Shown one piece after another: positions 1 to 9,446 of a DNA stretch of 64,000 bases. Position 1 is the first letter of the stretch; the number at the start of each line of letters is the position of its first letter. The DNA lies in contig JADFTS010000115.1 of assembly GCA_015680905.1 (NCBI GenBank), positions 1 through 64,000 of the forward strand, given 5' to 3'. The notes beneath the pieces are model-generated. The model was given only the letters and a program-made list of their open reading frames with translations. It was not told where the DNA came from and did no database searches. This stretch comes from Coptis chinensis. Its lineage: Eukaryota; Streptophyta; Magnoliopsida; Ranunculales; Ranunculaceae. The position numbers and the translations under genes were made by a program.

Positions 1-690
1 TTTACATTTATCAATTACTTTTGATGCTCTTGTAAGTTTCACACTTCAGTCAATTGAGTATGCTATATTATTAGAAAACCACATTGTTTAGTTACTAATC
101 AATTCCATATTTGAGTGGATGGGGATTTGTTATTGTTGTTGTTGGGTTTTATTTTTTAATTTTTTTTAATAACAATCTTTTAGTGTGTATTAAACACTGG
201 TTATTCTCTCCTTTAAGGGTGTAGGTGTGCTTGTGTGTAGGCGTGTACTTGTCTATCTGTGTATCACAAAAACACGTATACGTAATGGTGCATATTTCCT
301 TGGTAAAAGGTAATCCTAGATCTTGGGGGATTACATACTATTCTCCCAGTGCGCATATGCAAACTATGTTGTTATGGCAAAATAAGGCCAAAAGCAACAC
401 CCATTTGTGAGGGAGAGAAGGGAGTGTACATGTGGGAAGAGAGAAATTTGTGTACTTTTTCATGTTGTAAGATTCCAAACTATCCTTGATTTTGGTCCAC
501 TGCTCTATTTGTCGAAATTGGTTCTTAGAGAAACTCAGTGTTTCTGATGCAGGACATTATAATTCATACTCATGATAGTCTTGAGCAACACGGTATGAAG
601 AGGTCTAAAAAGAAAGTAGTTTTCTATCAAGTAAGACTAGTGTGGACATTGTAAGAGAAACAAAATAAATTTTTAGTGCTAAGACACATC
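1..690. other. AT-rich noncoding sequence
   Basis: I see no reading frame, repeat or family resemblance that I can support here. The sequence is AT-rich with short T runs, as expected for plant intergenic or intron DNA. Confidence 0.4.
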
Positions 691-696
691 TGACAG

Positions 697-896
697 GTGT
701 GGAAGGCACACCTTCTGATGCACAAGGAATTCTCAAGGCCAGTCAATATATGCTAAAAACATGTAGAGAAACTTTTTGGGCATGGGATTCTAGAGTTGTG
801 AGAGTGAGAGGGCTGAGATTTGAAGATGCAGTCCCCGGTGGTCCTCCATTAGTTTGCAGTACCTCTAACATTTTTCCCGCCAATCCACAGAACTAA
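697..896 (+). pseudogene. Unidentified exon-like coding segment
   Basis: An open frame of about 65 codons follows a good splice acceptor (CTGACAG) and ends at a stop near 894. The peptide (GTPSDAQGILKASQYML early, then RETFWAWDSRVV) has the composition of a real protein rather than random translation. I do not recognise the family. It lies 275 bp upstream of a SWC5-like exon in the same orientation, which may be chance. It could be the last exon of a host gene entering from the left edge, or a captured fragment. Confidence 0.3.
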
Positions 897-1170
897 AATA
901 AAATTGGAGGTGCGCTGGAAGAACACCAACACATGTCAAAATTTTGATTCTACTTTTAAGTTTGATGGAAAGTGTTGTAGGCTGGGCCGCATAAATTTTA
1001 GTGGTACTTACATGTTTTAATGGGAAGTGGCATAGGCGTGGGAATTGTAAACTGTGTTGGTGTGTAGTTCAACATATTTTCATTTATAGCTTATTTGTAC
1101 TGTGGATGGCATAGTTCAACAATGGGAATATTCTGCGTAGATTGCTTTTGATCTTTGCTTTACTCCATAG

Positions 1171-1368
1171 AATTGGATGACTGCTCTTGGTCTGACACCT
1201 AAGAAGACAGAGTTAGAGCGACGTGAACCGCCACAAAGGAGACCGTATGATGGACCCAATGGAACCAGTGATGAGGCCAAGAGGATTGCTGCAGCTGCTC
1301 TATCAGCAGTTAAAGATGCCGCTGCTGCTTCTGCTGCCGTTGCTACCATGGGAAGAGGAAAGATAGAA
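1171..1368 (+). pseudogene. SWC5/BCNT (craniofacial development protein 1-like) exon fragment
   Basis: The exon starts after a CCATAG acceptor and ends exactly at a GTAAGC donor. It encodes W-M-T-A-L-G-L-T-P-K-K, then R-P-Y-D-G-P-N-G-T-S-D-E-A-K-R, then an Ala-rich stretch ending G-R-G-K-I-E. I associate this with the middle of plant BCNT-family proteins, which in yeast and plants (SWC5) belong to the SWR1 complex that deposits histone H2A.Z. The BCNT-C domain should follow in the next exons but is absent; the next coding sequence is a P450 piece. Length, frame and splice sites are intact, so this is a clean exon without a gene. The family assignment is from memory of the motif and is moderate. 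Confidence 0.5.
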
Positions 1369-1499
1369 GTAAGCAATATTTGTCAATTTCTTATTTGCTA
1401 TAAATTTCTGATGTATATATGAATTTCTAAGGATTCATCGTGATTTTGTTAAGTGTGAGGTTTTGGGGCAGAGTTTTATGCTTCATCAGATTAGGGACG

Positions 1500-2490
1500 T
1501 GCATAAGCTGTTTTGTTTAATTATATTATGAATCAAGATTTAGGGAAGAAGCTAAAGGTGGTGATGGGATTGTTTGATAAGCTGCTGGAAGGGATCATGA
1601 GGGAACATGAAGAGAAGAGATGTCATGATAAAAGAGGAGGGGATCTGATGGATGTTTTACTAGAAATTTACAGAGATGAGAATTTTGAGGTCAAATTGAC
1701 TAGAAACGACGACATCAAGTCTTTCATCCTTGCGAGTGATCTTTTGTGTTTCCATTTCACCAAGTAGTGGGTTTTTGCAGAAAAGACACTACTGCTGCAG
1801 TCCTGCTGTATGTAGTGATGTCGTATACATACGCCCGAGTCCCTGACCAATGGCTAGAAGCAAATCTGCTTAATTTTTTTTTTAAGATGAGACCATTACA
1901 TGGCTATAGTGAGTTTTTCTATATTCTGCAGACCAATACTAGAAAATAAATCTGACCCGAGATAGCCTGTTAAACCTTGAAGTTTATTGGCACCTTCACG
2001 AAAACAGAATCAAATGGATGAGACATGAAAGACAAACACTAGGACTAGCATCATTCATAACTTAGCAGTTTTTTGTTGAATTGCCACCCTATTTTGTTCT
2101 GTTTTTCACTATTACGACTTGAACATCCTTACATTCGGAATCTAATTGGCTATTAGTCGATTACTATATCCTTTTTCAGGAGCTTTTCGTAGCAGGTACA
2201 GACTCGACTTCTACTTCAATCCAATGGGCATTGGCAGAACTTATAAATCATCCAAACAAATTCAAGAAACTTTGAGAGGAAATTGATGTAGTCGTCGGGA
2301 AAAGTAGGCTTCTTCAAGAATCTGATGTAACTGCTCTCCCTTACTTGCAAGCAGTTGTAAAAGAATCGCTAAGGTTACACCCTCCAGCACCCTTTATAAT
2401 CCGACAGTGTGATGAGGACTGCAACATTAAATGCTTCAACATAATGAAGGGTACTAGGACAATTATTAATGTGTTTGCTGTTATAACCGT
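1500..2490 (+). pseudogene. Cytochrome P450 (CYP93-like) pseudogene, central part only
   Basis: Two pieces are visible. The first, to about 1740, reads L-G-K-K-L-K-x9-F-D-K-L-L-E-G-I-M-R-E-H-E-E, then D-L-M-D-V-L-L-E-I, as in the region before the P450 I helix. After an intron-like gap, a TTTTTCAG acceptor at 2179 opens the second piece with the oxygen-binding I-helix motif A-G-T-D-S-T, then the ExxR-containing K-E-S-L-R-L-H-P-P-A-P. An in-frame TGA at 2273-2275 interrupts it. The haem-binding cysteine region is missing: after N-V-F-A-V-I the sequence passes into a peroxidase 3' end. P450s are ER-anchored haem monooxygenases; this copy cannot make one. The subfamily guess (CYP93/CYP71 clan) rests on the E-H-E-E and K-L-T-R segments. 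Confidence 0.88.
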
Positions 2491-2504
2491 GCCTATGAGC
2501 CAAT

Positions 2505-2804
2505 TTCTTGAGAACAAAATGTCCAAATCCTTCGGACCCAGCAACTACAGTGGAAATGGATCCTAGAAGCTCTCTCTCCTTCCACAGCCACTATTATCAA
2601 GCTCTTACACAAAAACAGGCCCTCTTTCAGTCTGACGCAGCACTTCTTACCAGCATTGGTTTGGCCAGGCTAGCTAGACAACTACAGAATGGCAATGCAT
2701 TCATGGTACAGTTTGCCAAATCCATGTTGAAGATGGGAGCAATAGAAGTACTCACTGGAAATGCAGGGGAAATAAGGAAGAAATGTCGTGTAGTAAACCC
2801 TTAA
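2505..2804 (+). pseudogene. Class III peroxidase, C-terminal fragment
   Basis: The frame encodes the C-terminal third of a secretory plant peroxidase: K-C-P-N-P-S-D-P, E-M-D-P-R-S-S, H-Y-Y-Q-A-L, L-F-Q-S-D-A-A-L-L-T, F-A-K-S-M-L-K-M-G-A-I-E-V-L-T-G, G-E-I-R-K-K-C-R-V-V-N-P and a natural stop. The final cysteine is the one that forms a conserved disulfide in the family, and the D-A-A-L region follows the distal calcium site. The N-terminal part with both catalytic histidines is absent. It joins the P450 pseudogene within about 20 bp without an intron signal, so the two are fused end to end. The frame is uninterrupted over about 100 codons, suggesting recent arrival or a sampled functional gene. 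Confidence 0.93.
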
Positions 2805-4865
2805 GTTATTGAAAAAAAATATCAGATAAACCTGAATGTCTGTATTTCTTTGTGCAACCAAAAAATGTAGAATGTAATATGTCGTGCTTGACCTTCACGT
2901 TTATACCAGAAAGGTTCTCAAATAAAAGTTTCGGGCATAAACAGACAGGGTTTTCATTAACTAGGGTGATTATGCATCTATATATTTACCATGTTAAATA
3001 TGCATGCTGTGCTTGATACAAAGCAAAAGATCGTAGGGCAAATACTTGCCTACGATAAGTATTGCGTGTGTACTGTGTAGGCTGTGGTGATATCTGGGAA
3101 TAAATACCATTCCTAAATCAAGACATTGCCGTCGATCGATTGCAAATTAAGTTCCAACTGAATTTCACTGTGACAATAAATCTGGTAGTACCACACTATC
3201 TACCACCTACTAAGGCACATCCAAATTCTGCGACAGCTTTGATTGCAATCCAATCAAGCATGAGCAAGACAGAAAGTCTTTGTACACAAGAAAGAGATTT
3301 CTGCATGGGAATTTGATGTCCAAAAAACACCTTAAAATGTTGGGGCGCGCGTATTTTCACCAAATCAAGGTTTTCGCAGTTGCTTGGGACATCAACTCTA
3401 GGCCGCGCCATGGTTTCTTTATAGTGATCTCTGTCAAAATGATTTGAATAAGCCCGAAAGGTCGAAAAGATTATGTAAAATGTTCATGCTAAAACGTTGC
3501 TTGAAAATCAAGCTACTGTGTTCAATGTTGGGTGGAGACCACCCTTCTATATTAGTAAAGGGCAAATTGTTATAACGTGGTGAGGGTTCACCTAAAGGAC
3601 TAACTAATTAATCAGGGAAAGTAACAAAAAAAAGCCAGTTGATGCAACAAGAATCTGTTTATAACTTCCCAGTCCCCTGTTTCGGTTATGAATGCCTGGA
3701 AGTAAACAGAAATATTGATAGAACAGGTGATGCATGACTAATGAAGAAGAAAGTTGGTCGTCTCAAAACACACTGGAGGTTCAACTCAAAGTAAAATTTA
3801 AGTCATCATCAAAATCAAAGATGATTAGTGGCTATAAGTGGATTGTTAATTGAAGACATGGGTCTACAAGATTTTAGTTAAGCAGATGAAACAAGTTTTT
3901 GCTGATAACAAAACATCACCTGCTGAGTGAACTTTAACTTGGCAAGCTTTCAATTAACACACATGACAAATATAAATTATGGATGGCATCCTCCTTCTGT
4001 CCAGTTCTTATGCAATCCTAACAATAAATACTTCTATCATAGAATAGAAATAACATATCCCAGCTTCCCAAACTGACAAAGCCACATGGAGGAAACAGGT
4101 TGGAGCAAAAGATATTCACAACTGATTTGCCGAACTCAATACTTAACGCCCCAAAACTATCTAAACGTTGTCTTGCAGCACCTATATTTTACTTCATTTT
4201 GACATTGATTGGTTGATGTCCACAATGATTAGTTGATGCAGCTCAAGACAATATTTTTATTTTGTAGTTTCAGTAGGTTGCAATAACAACACAATTTTGA
4301 ATGAGTGAAATGATAGGAGATAATTATATATTGGAGATGATGTTGTGGTTAAAGGAGAAGAAAGGATAGTTTAAACTTTAAACATAGGGGTATATTGTGT
4401 ATTTTTAATTTTGAGGCAGGGACATTATCAGTTGTAGGGATGAGAATATTGACACCCTAAAATGATGCTGATATCAATGTTCCTACCCTCTTCAGATATT
4501 TCAATCCTTCAAACTCGCTGAGATATTAGAAATGTATCATCGTGCAAAAAAGAGTAGAATTCTACATTCAAAACGAAAATTTACCGAATGTGGCTAAAGT
4601 TTTAACAAAACAAAACTATATTATTTAAATAGGAAAGATAATTACCACCTAAGAGTATGTATGTTAGGCAACCCCCCCCACATGTTCTCATCTACAAAGC
4701 TATCGTCGTCATTATCACTACTATGGATCCTCCAAGACACGGGAGGCCATTCTAATTTACAAGTTGTTCTCTTCGCTTCAGCTGACAAACTTGGACCTAT
4801 AGCAGCACCATTCTCCATAATAACACCCATCTTCCATGCCTGCCATTGCAGAGTAAAAAACTGCA
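2805..4865. other. Noncoding interval
   Basis: About 2 kb with no supportable gene. Short open frames at 3196-3411 (minus) and 4642-4866 (minus) are not family-like enough to call. The second ends at the insertion point of the copia element, and its frame does not continue clearly across the target site. Confidence 0.4.
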
Positions 4866-4870
4866 AGTAG

Positions 4871-5542
4871 TGTTGGGAGATTTCACTAGAAAGTCACACC
4901 TCAATCTAGTTACTTTCTATCCCAAATGATTTCAACTTGGAGCTCACACCAAGGAAATCACCCACCCAAGACTTTGGTAGTTATCACAACAACCTCAACA
5001 AAGCAAAACCACTACAATATCATCACAATTCATAGCAACAATAATAATGGAAGTAACAATGCAAAGAGACACAAAGATTTAGGTGGTTAGGTAAATGTTA
5101 CCTACATCCACACACAAGAAGAGTTTCCTTTATAACAAAGATGGAGAGTTTACAAGAGATCAAGAATCAATAAGAAGAGGGCCTCACTCAAACCCCTAGC
5201 TCAACAGAGCTCCCACAATACCCTAGAAATGAATCTCTCAAAGTTGTACTTCAAAACCCTAATCTATTTCCTTTATATAGGTGTACATAGACAAGGGGAA
5301 GTAAAATGGGCTTGGGCGCAATTGCGGAGCTTGGCTGGGCCATAGGTGAGCGCGCGCCCTCTTCGATTAGATCATGAGCTTGAGCGGCGCTTGAAGGAAG
5401 GCGGCTTCTTCTACTTCTTTAGACATCGGTATTTGTTGGCGAGCGCCCGTGGACATGGACGGTCGGCGGTCGCCCTCTCTTCATCAGTCGCGAGAGTGGT
5501 GAGCGGACCGGAGCAAAGCTTCGGCGGTTCAACAACCCAACA
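4871..5542 (-). repeat. 3' LTR of copia element 1
   Basis: The 672-bp repeat runs from TGTTGGGAGATT to CAACCCAACA and matches 8757-9441. On the element's own strand this is the downstream LTR. It is 13 bp shorter than its partner, with most differences in the GC-rich segment near 5300-5500. Confidence 0.95.
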
Positions 5543-5554
5543 ATCTCCCCACTT
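5543..5554 (-). other. Polypurine tract of copia element 1
   Basis: On the minus strand AAGTGGGGAGAT sits directly before the downstream LTR, the place and composition expected for the plus-strand DNA primer. Confidence 0.75.
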
Positions 5555-5599
5555 GGAACCTTCGAGATTCTTCATGCACATCACATCTCAATTGTAACC

Positions 5600-7660
5600 A
5601 CTCAATCCAAATCCAATATACTAAAGAAACACTCGGCTCATCCATCATGGTCTTCAAGCAAGAAGACCCACCAAAGTTGAACACTTCAACCGTCTTCACA
5701 ACACCCCTACCATGACATAGACATGTCTCCGTGATACTCCATGAATAATACAATATCCATTTCACCGCTTCCCAATGATGTTTGCCAAGGTTAGCCATAA
5801 ACCTCCAAGCAACTCACTGCATGGGATATATCAAAGTGCGTGCAAACCATGTACCACGCCTAGGGGTTTGTCGGGGGAACCATGCAAGCTCTTTCTCAGC
5901 TTGCACACCATATTCTCTCTATCCTTCCGTAGGAAACCCAATGATTGTCGGCGTGTAAATCTCCCTCAACATGGTCACAATGGAGGTGAGCAGTTTTACA
6001 TTTAAGCGCTTAAGATTTAAACCTTCCGCTACAACAATACTAAACTTCGACCGAAAAGTATTTGGGGAGAATATCATTGCCAAATATTTCTTGGAACCAT
6101 CATGTTCCTCCTTGACTCGATACACCCATTTGCTCTGTAGAGTCATGTCGCGGGTACTTTGGCCAACTCCCAAGTGACACTAAAGGCGAGGGACTCGCTC
6201 TCATCATGCATAACAAGCTCCCACTTGCTAGCATCACCAACCTCCAATGCCGCATCATAGCAATGAGGTTCACCATCATCGATAAATAAATAGGTGGAGG
6301 GAGGATACTTCATGCTCTCGCATACGGTTTGCTGGATAACCTCCTTAGTGCACGAGGTGGAGATGGACTTGGTGGCGTAGTCTCTTCACCCGAGTCACTA
6401 CTATCATCATCTGACTGTGGAACTTCCACAACACCACGACTCATATAAGAGCCTTCCAACTCAACATACTCAGTGTCACTATCTGTAACCGGCTCCACGG
6501 GCTGTGCTTCTTTTCTGTCCTTGTACAAAACCATCTCACTGAACAAGGCATTTCTACTTCGAATAATTTTCCGGTTTTGGTCATCCCAAAAACGATAACC
6601 AAGATCATCATCGCCATATCCAATGAAGGTACACTTGACATCAAGCTTACTCCTAGCTTGGTCACTAGTGTGCACATAGGACTCACACCCAAACACTCTC
6701 AAATGGGAAAGGTTCACATCCTTCCCACTCCACACTTCCTCTGGAATTCTGAAATCCAAAGGTACTGATGGTCCTCGGTTGATCAGGTAAGCTGCTGTGC
6801 TAACACTTTCTGCCCAGAATTGCTCAGGCAAGTCTGCTAGTGTACGCATACACCTAGCCCTATATGTCAGTGTTCTAATCATCCGCTTTGCGACCCCATT
6901 CTCCTGAGGTGTCCCTCGCAAAGTCTTTTCCATCTTGATGCCACTTTGTTAGCACAATACTTCTCAAAACCTGAATCAACATACTTTCCATAATTATCAG
7001 ATCTCAGCTTCTTCACCTTGAAGCATGTCTCATTCTCAACCATGGCCTTCCACGTCTTGAACACTTCCAATACCTCGGACTTGTGTCTCAAAAAATACCC
7101 ACACCTTCCTAGTATGGTCATCAATGAGCGTCACAAAATATAACTTTCCGCCAAGTGAAGAGACATTAGGCTGGCCCCGGACATCTGTATGAATCAACTC
7201 AAGCTTCCTAGCTTTTTGAGTTCGACCCATCTCCGAAAACTCACCCTTCTGCGCTTTTCAAACATGCAATTCTCACGAAGTCAAAGTCCAATTCGACTCT
7301 AGCGGGAGTTTACCCGATTGGAGTGAAGGACTTGCATTCCTTTCTCACTCATGTGACCAAGTCTGCGGTGCCAAACATTTGGATCCTCTTTGCCATTTTG
7401 CCCGCGGCATTCGACTCCACACCTGCAGCGCGGTCATGTAAGAAGTACCATCCTTGTAAGCCTTTGGCGACTATTAGAGAACCCTTAGAGATTTTCCAAG
7501 TATCCTTCATGAAGATTGTAACAAATCCTTCACTAGCCAATTGACCCACCGAAATCAAATTCTTCCTCAAATCCGGGCGTGTCGAACATCCCTTAATAAC
7601 CATGTCCTATCTTTCAACATAACACGGACATCACCTTTGCCAACAATGGCATAAGATTGG
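5600..7660 (-). pseudogene. Copia pol remnant: integrase, truncated RT, RNase H remnant
   Basis: Minus-strand pieces in order. 7603-7349 carries the pre-integrase segment with L-I-S-V-G-Q-L. 7230-6880 carries the integrase core start (H-T-D-V-R-G, then Y-F-V-T-L-I-D-D-H). 6933-6310 carries the integrase end (P-Q-E-N-G-V-A-K-R, F-W-A-E-S, L-R-V-F-G-C) and the linker before RT. 6300-5920 holds the RT start only (W-V-Y-R-V-K-E-E-H-D-G-S-K, then N-V-K near 5960). The palm with the Y-x-D-D motif is missing. At 5798-5700 the sequence resumes at G-K-H-H-W-E-A-V-K-W-I-L, near the RT/RNase H boundary. At least four frame changes separate the pieces. About 1 kb of RT and RNase H has therefore been lost, and the protein could not reverse transcribe. 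Confidence 0.9.
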
Positions 7661-7663
7661 TCA

Positions 7664-8620
7664 TCACCAAGAAAGACCTTTTCCAAGGTCACCTTTGGTG
7701 TAGTTCACAAAGACCTCTCGATTTGAGGTCACATGGAATGATCTTACGGAATCTAAAACCCAAGACTCCTTATTGTTCTCCATCGAACATATCAAAGCAT
7801 CATCTTCCACTTCAACTACATTAGCTTCTTGATTCTTCTTGTAGTTGTCATTCCTTGGTGTTTGGCATCGGTTACTATAGTGGCCAGGCAAACCACAATT
7901 GTAACATATAATGATACTATCATCTCTAGGCTCATCACTAGGGGCATGAGAGTTCATTCTCCCCCTTCTATTTCTCGGTCTACCACGACCCTTGTGCATG
8001 TGCATCCCTTCGCTCTCGGTACTCAAAGCCGAACCCGATGTCGAGGCTCCATCCGAACTCCTTCGAATTTCCTCCGCTAGTATCATACTAACCACATCGT
8101 CAAATTTCAACTTATTCATTCCCGCTGAGCCACTGATAGCCGCAACCGTAGCCTTCCAACTTGGGGGCATTTGTCCTATTATCGCCAACGCTCTCACTTC
8201 ATCACTAAATGTAATCTCAACCGACTCCAATTGGTCTTTCGTTTGGTTGAATTCATTTAAGTGGTCCTTGAAGGAATCATTCTCCGACATTCTCATGGAG
8301 AAGAGCTTGGTAATCAAATAGACTTTGTTCGCGGCCGAAGGTTGCTCATACATGCACGTTAGTGCCTTCATGAGAGACGCCGCCGTCTTCTCATTTTTAA
8401 TATTGAAGGCCACTGACTTCGAGAGACTCAATCGGATTGTGGCCAAGGCCTTTCTATCTAGCAAATCCCATTCACTTTGCTCGCAACTCGCTGGCTTCTC
8501 TCCCATCAAAGGTTCATACAAATCCTTTTGATAGAGTATGTCCTCAATTTGCATCTTCCAATAGCCGAAGTTTGTTCCGTCAAACTTCTCTATCTTGTAG
8601 CTTTCCTTTTCGGTCGTCAT
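7664..8620 (-). CDS. Copia gag with CCHC zinc knuckle, running into protease
   Basis: An uninterrupted 318-codon frame begins at ATG (8620). Residues 5-20 (Y-K-I-E-K-F-D-G-T-N-F) and the following W-K-M-Q-I-E form the usual copia gag (UBN2-type) opening. Around residue 236 lies the zinc knuckle C-Y-N-C-G-L-P-G-H-Y-S-N-R-C, with a basic R-G-R-G-R-P-R-N-R-R segment before it for nucleic-acid binding. Near residue 292 the protease active-site region reads W-V-L-D-S-V-R-S-F-H, where the family has D-S-G/A; the changed residues probably inactivate it. The frame then stops before integrase. Gag builds the virus-like particle in the cytoplasm. This is the best preserved coding part of the element. 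Confidence 0.9.
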   Translation of the reverse strand: MTTEKESYKIEKFDGTNFGYWKMQIEDILYQKDLYEPLMGEKPASCEQSEWDLLDRKALATIRLSLSKSVAFNIKNEKTAASLMKALTCMYEQPSAANKVYLITKLFSMRMSENDSFKDHLNEFNQTKDQLESVEITFSDEVRALAIIGQMPPSWKATVAAISGSAGMNKLKFDDVVSMILAEEIRRSSDGASTSGSALSTESEGMHMHKGRGRPRNRRGRMNSHAPSDEPRDDSIIICYNCGLPGHYSNRCQTPRNDNYKKNQEANVVEVEDDALICSMENNKESWVLDSVRSFHVTSNREVFVNYTKGDLGKGLSW

Positions 8621-8740
8621 GACTCCTACTGAACCAAAACAACGGTGGAGACTCTCTCAGAGGAATTTCTTCAAACACCTAGCCTCAAATGCTAAAGGTG
8701 GAAACTTTCCTCACACACCTTGTTCCAATGATTCAAAACC

Positions 8741-8754
8741 TGGCTCCGATACCA
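8741..8754 (-). other. Primer binding site (tRNA-iMet type)
   Basis: On the minus strand TGGTATCGGAGCCA starts two bases inside the upstream LTR. It matches the usual plant copia site TGGTATCAGAGC, complementary to initiator tRNA-Met, with one change. Confidence 0.9.
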
Positions 8755-8756
8755 CT

Positions 8757-9441
8757 TGTTGGGAGATTTCACTAGAAAGTCACACCTCAATCTAGTTACT
8801 TTCTATCCCAAATGATTTCAACTTGGAGCTCACACCAAGGAAATCACCCACCCAAGACTTTGGTAGTTATCACAACAACCTCAACAAAGCAAAACCACTA
8901 CAATATCATCACAATTCATAGCAACAATAATAATGGAAGTAACAATGCAAAGAGACACAAAGATTTAGGTGGTTCGGTAAATGTTACCTACATCCACACA
9001 CAAGAGCCGAAGTTTCCTTTATAACAAAGATGGAGAGTTTACAAGAGATCAAGAATCAATAAGAAGAGGGCCTCACTCAAACCCTAGCTCAACAGAGCTC
9101 CCACAATACCCTAGAAATGAATCTCTCAAAGTTGTACTTCAAAACCCTAATCTATTTCCTTTATATAGGTGTACATAGACAAAGGGGAAGTAAAATGGGC
9201 TTGGGCGCAATTTCGGAGCTTGGCTGGCGCGCTTCATAGGTGAGCTGAAGCCCTCTTTCATTAGATCATGAGCTGAAGTGCGCTTAGCGAAGCGAAAGCT
9301 TCTTCTTCTTCTTCTTCACATCGGCATTTGCGACGAAGCGAAGGCTTGATGGACGAGCGGCGGTCGCCCTCTTCATCAGTCGTAAGCAGAGAGTGGTGAA
9401 CGGACACCGGAGCAAAGCTCGACGGTTCCAACAACCCAACA
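8757..9441 (-). repeat. 5' LTR of copia element 1
   Basis: The 685-bp partner of the repeat at 4871-5542. On the element's strand this copy would carry the promoter; I do not identify a TATA box with confidence. Confidence 0.95.
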
Positions 9442-9446
9442 AGTAG

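Larger units (their letters stand above)
4871..9441 (-). mobile_element. Ty1/copia LTR retrotransposon, internally deleted
   Basis: Complete ends with a decayed interior. The LTRs (4871-5542 and 8757-9441) begin TGTTGGG and end CCCAACA, and the element is flanked by the 5-bp target duplication AGTAG (4866-4870 and 9442-9446). Read on the minus strand, the order is LTR, primer site, gag with zinc knuckle, protease, integrase, short RT piece, RNase H remnant, polypurine tract, LTR. Integrase before RT is the Ty1/copia order. At about 4.57 kb, and lacking the RT catalytic region, it is non-autonomous. The two LTRs agree well in their first 400 bp and differ more in the GC-rich last third. Gag and integrase resemble the Tork-like lineages, an inference by eye. 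Confidence 0.95.

Noticed and set aside
7992..8321. Plus-strand 109-codon frame
   Set aside because: Shadow of the copia gag on the other strand.
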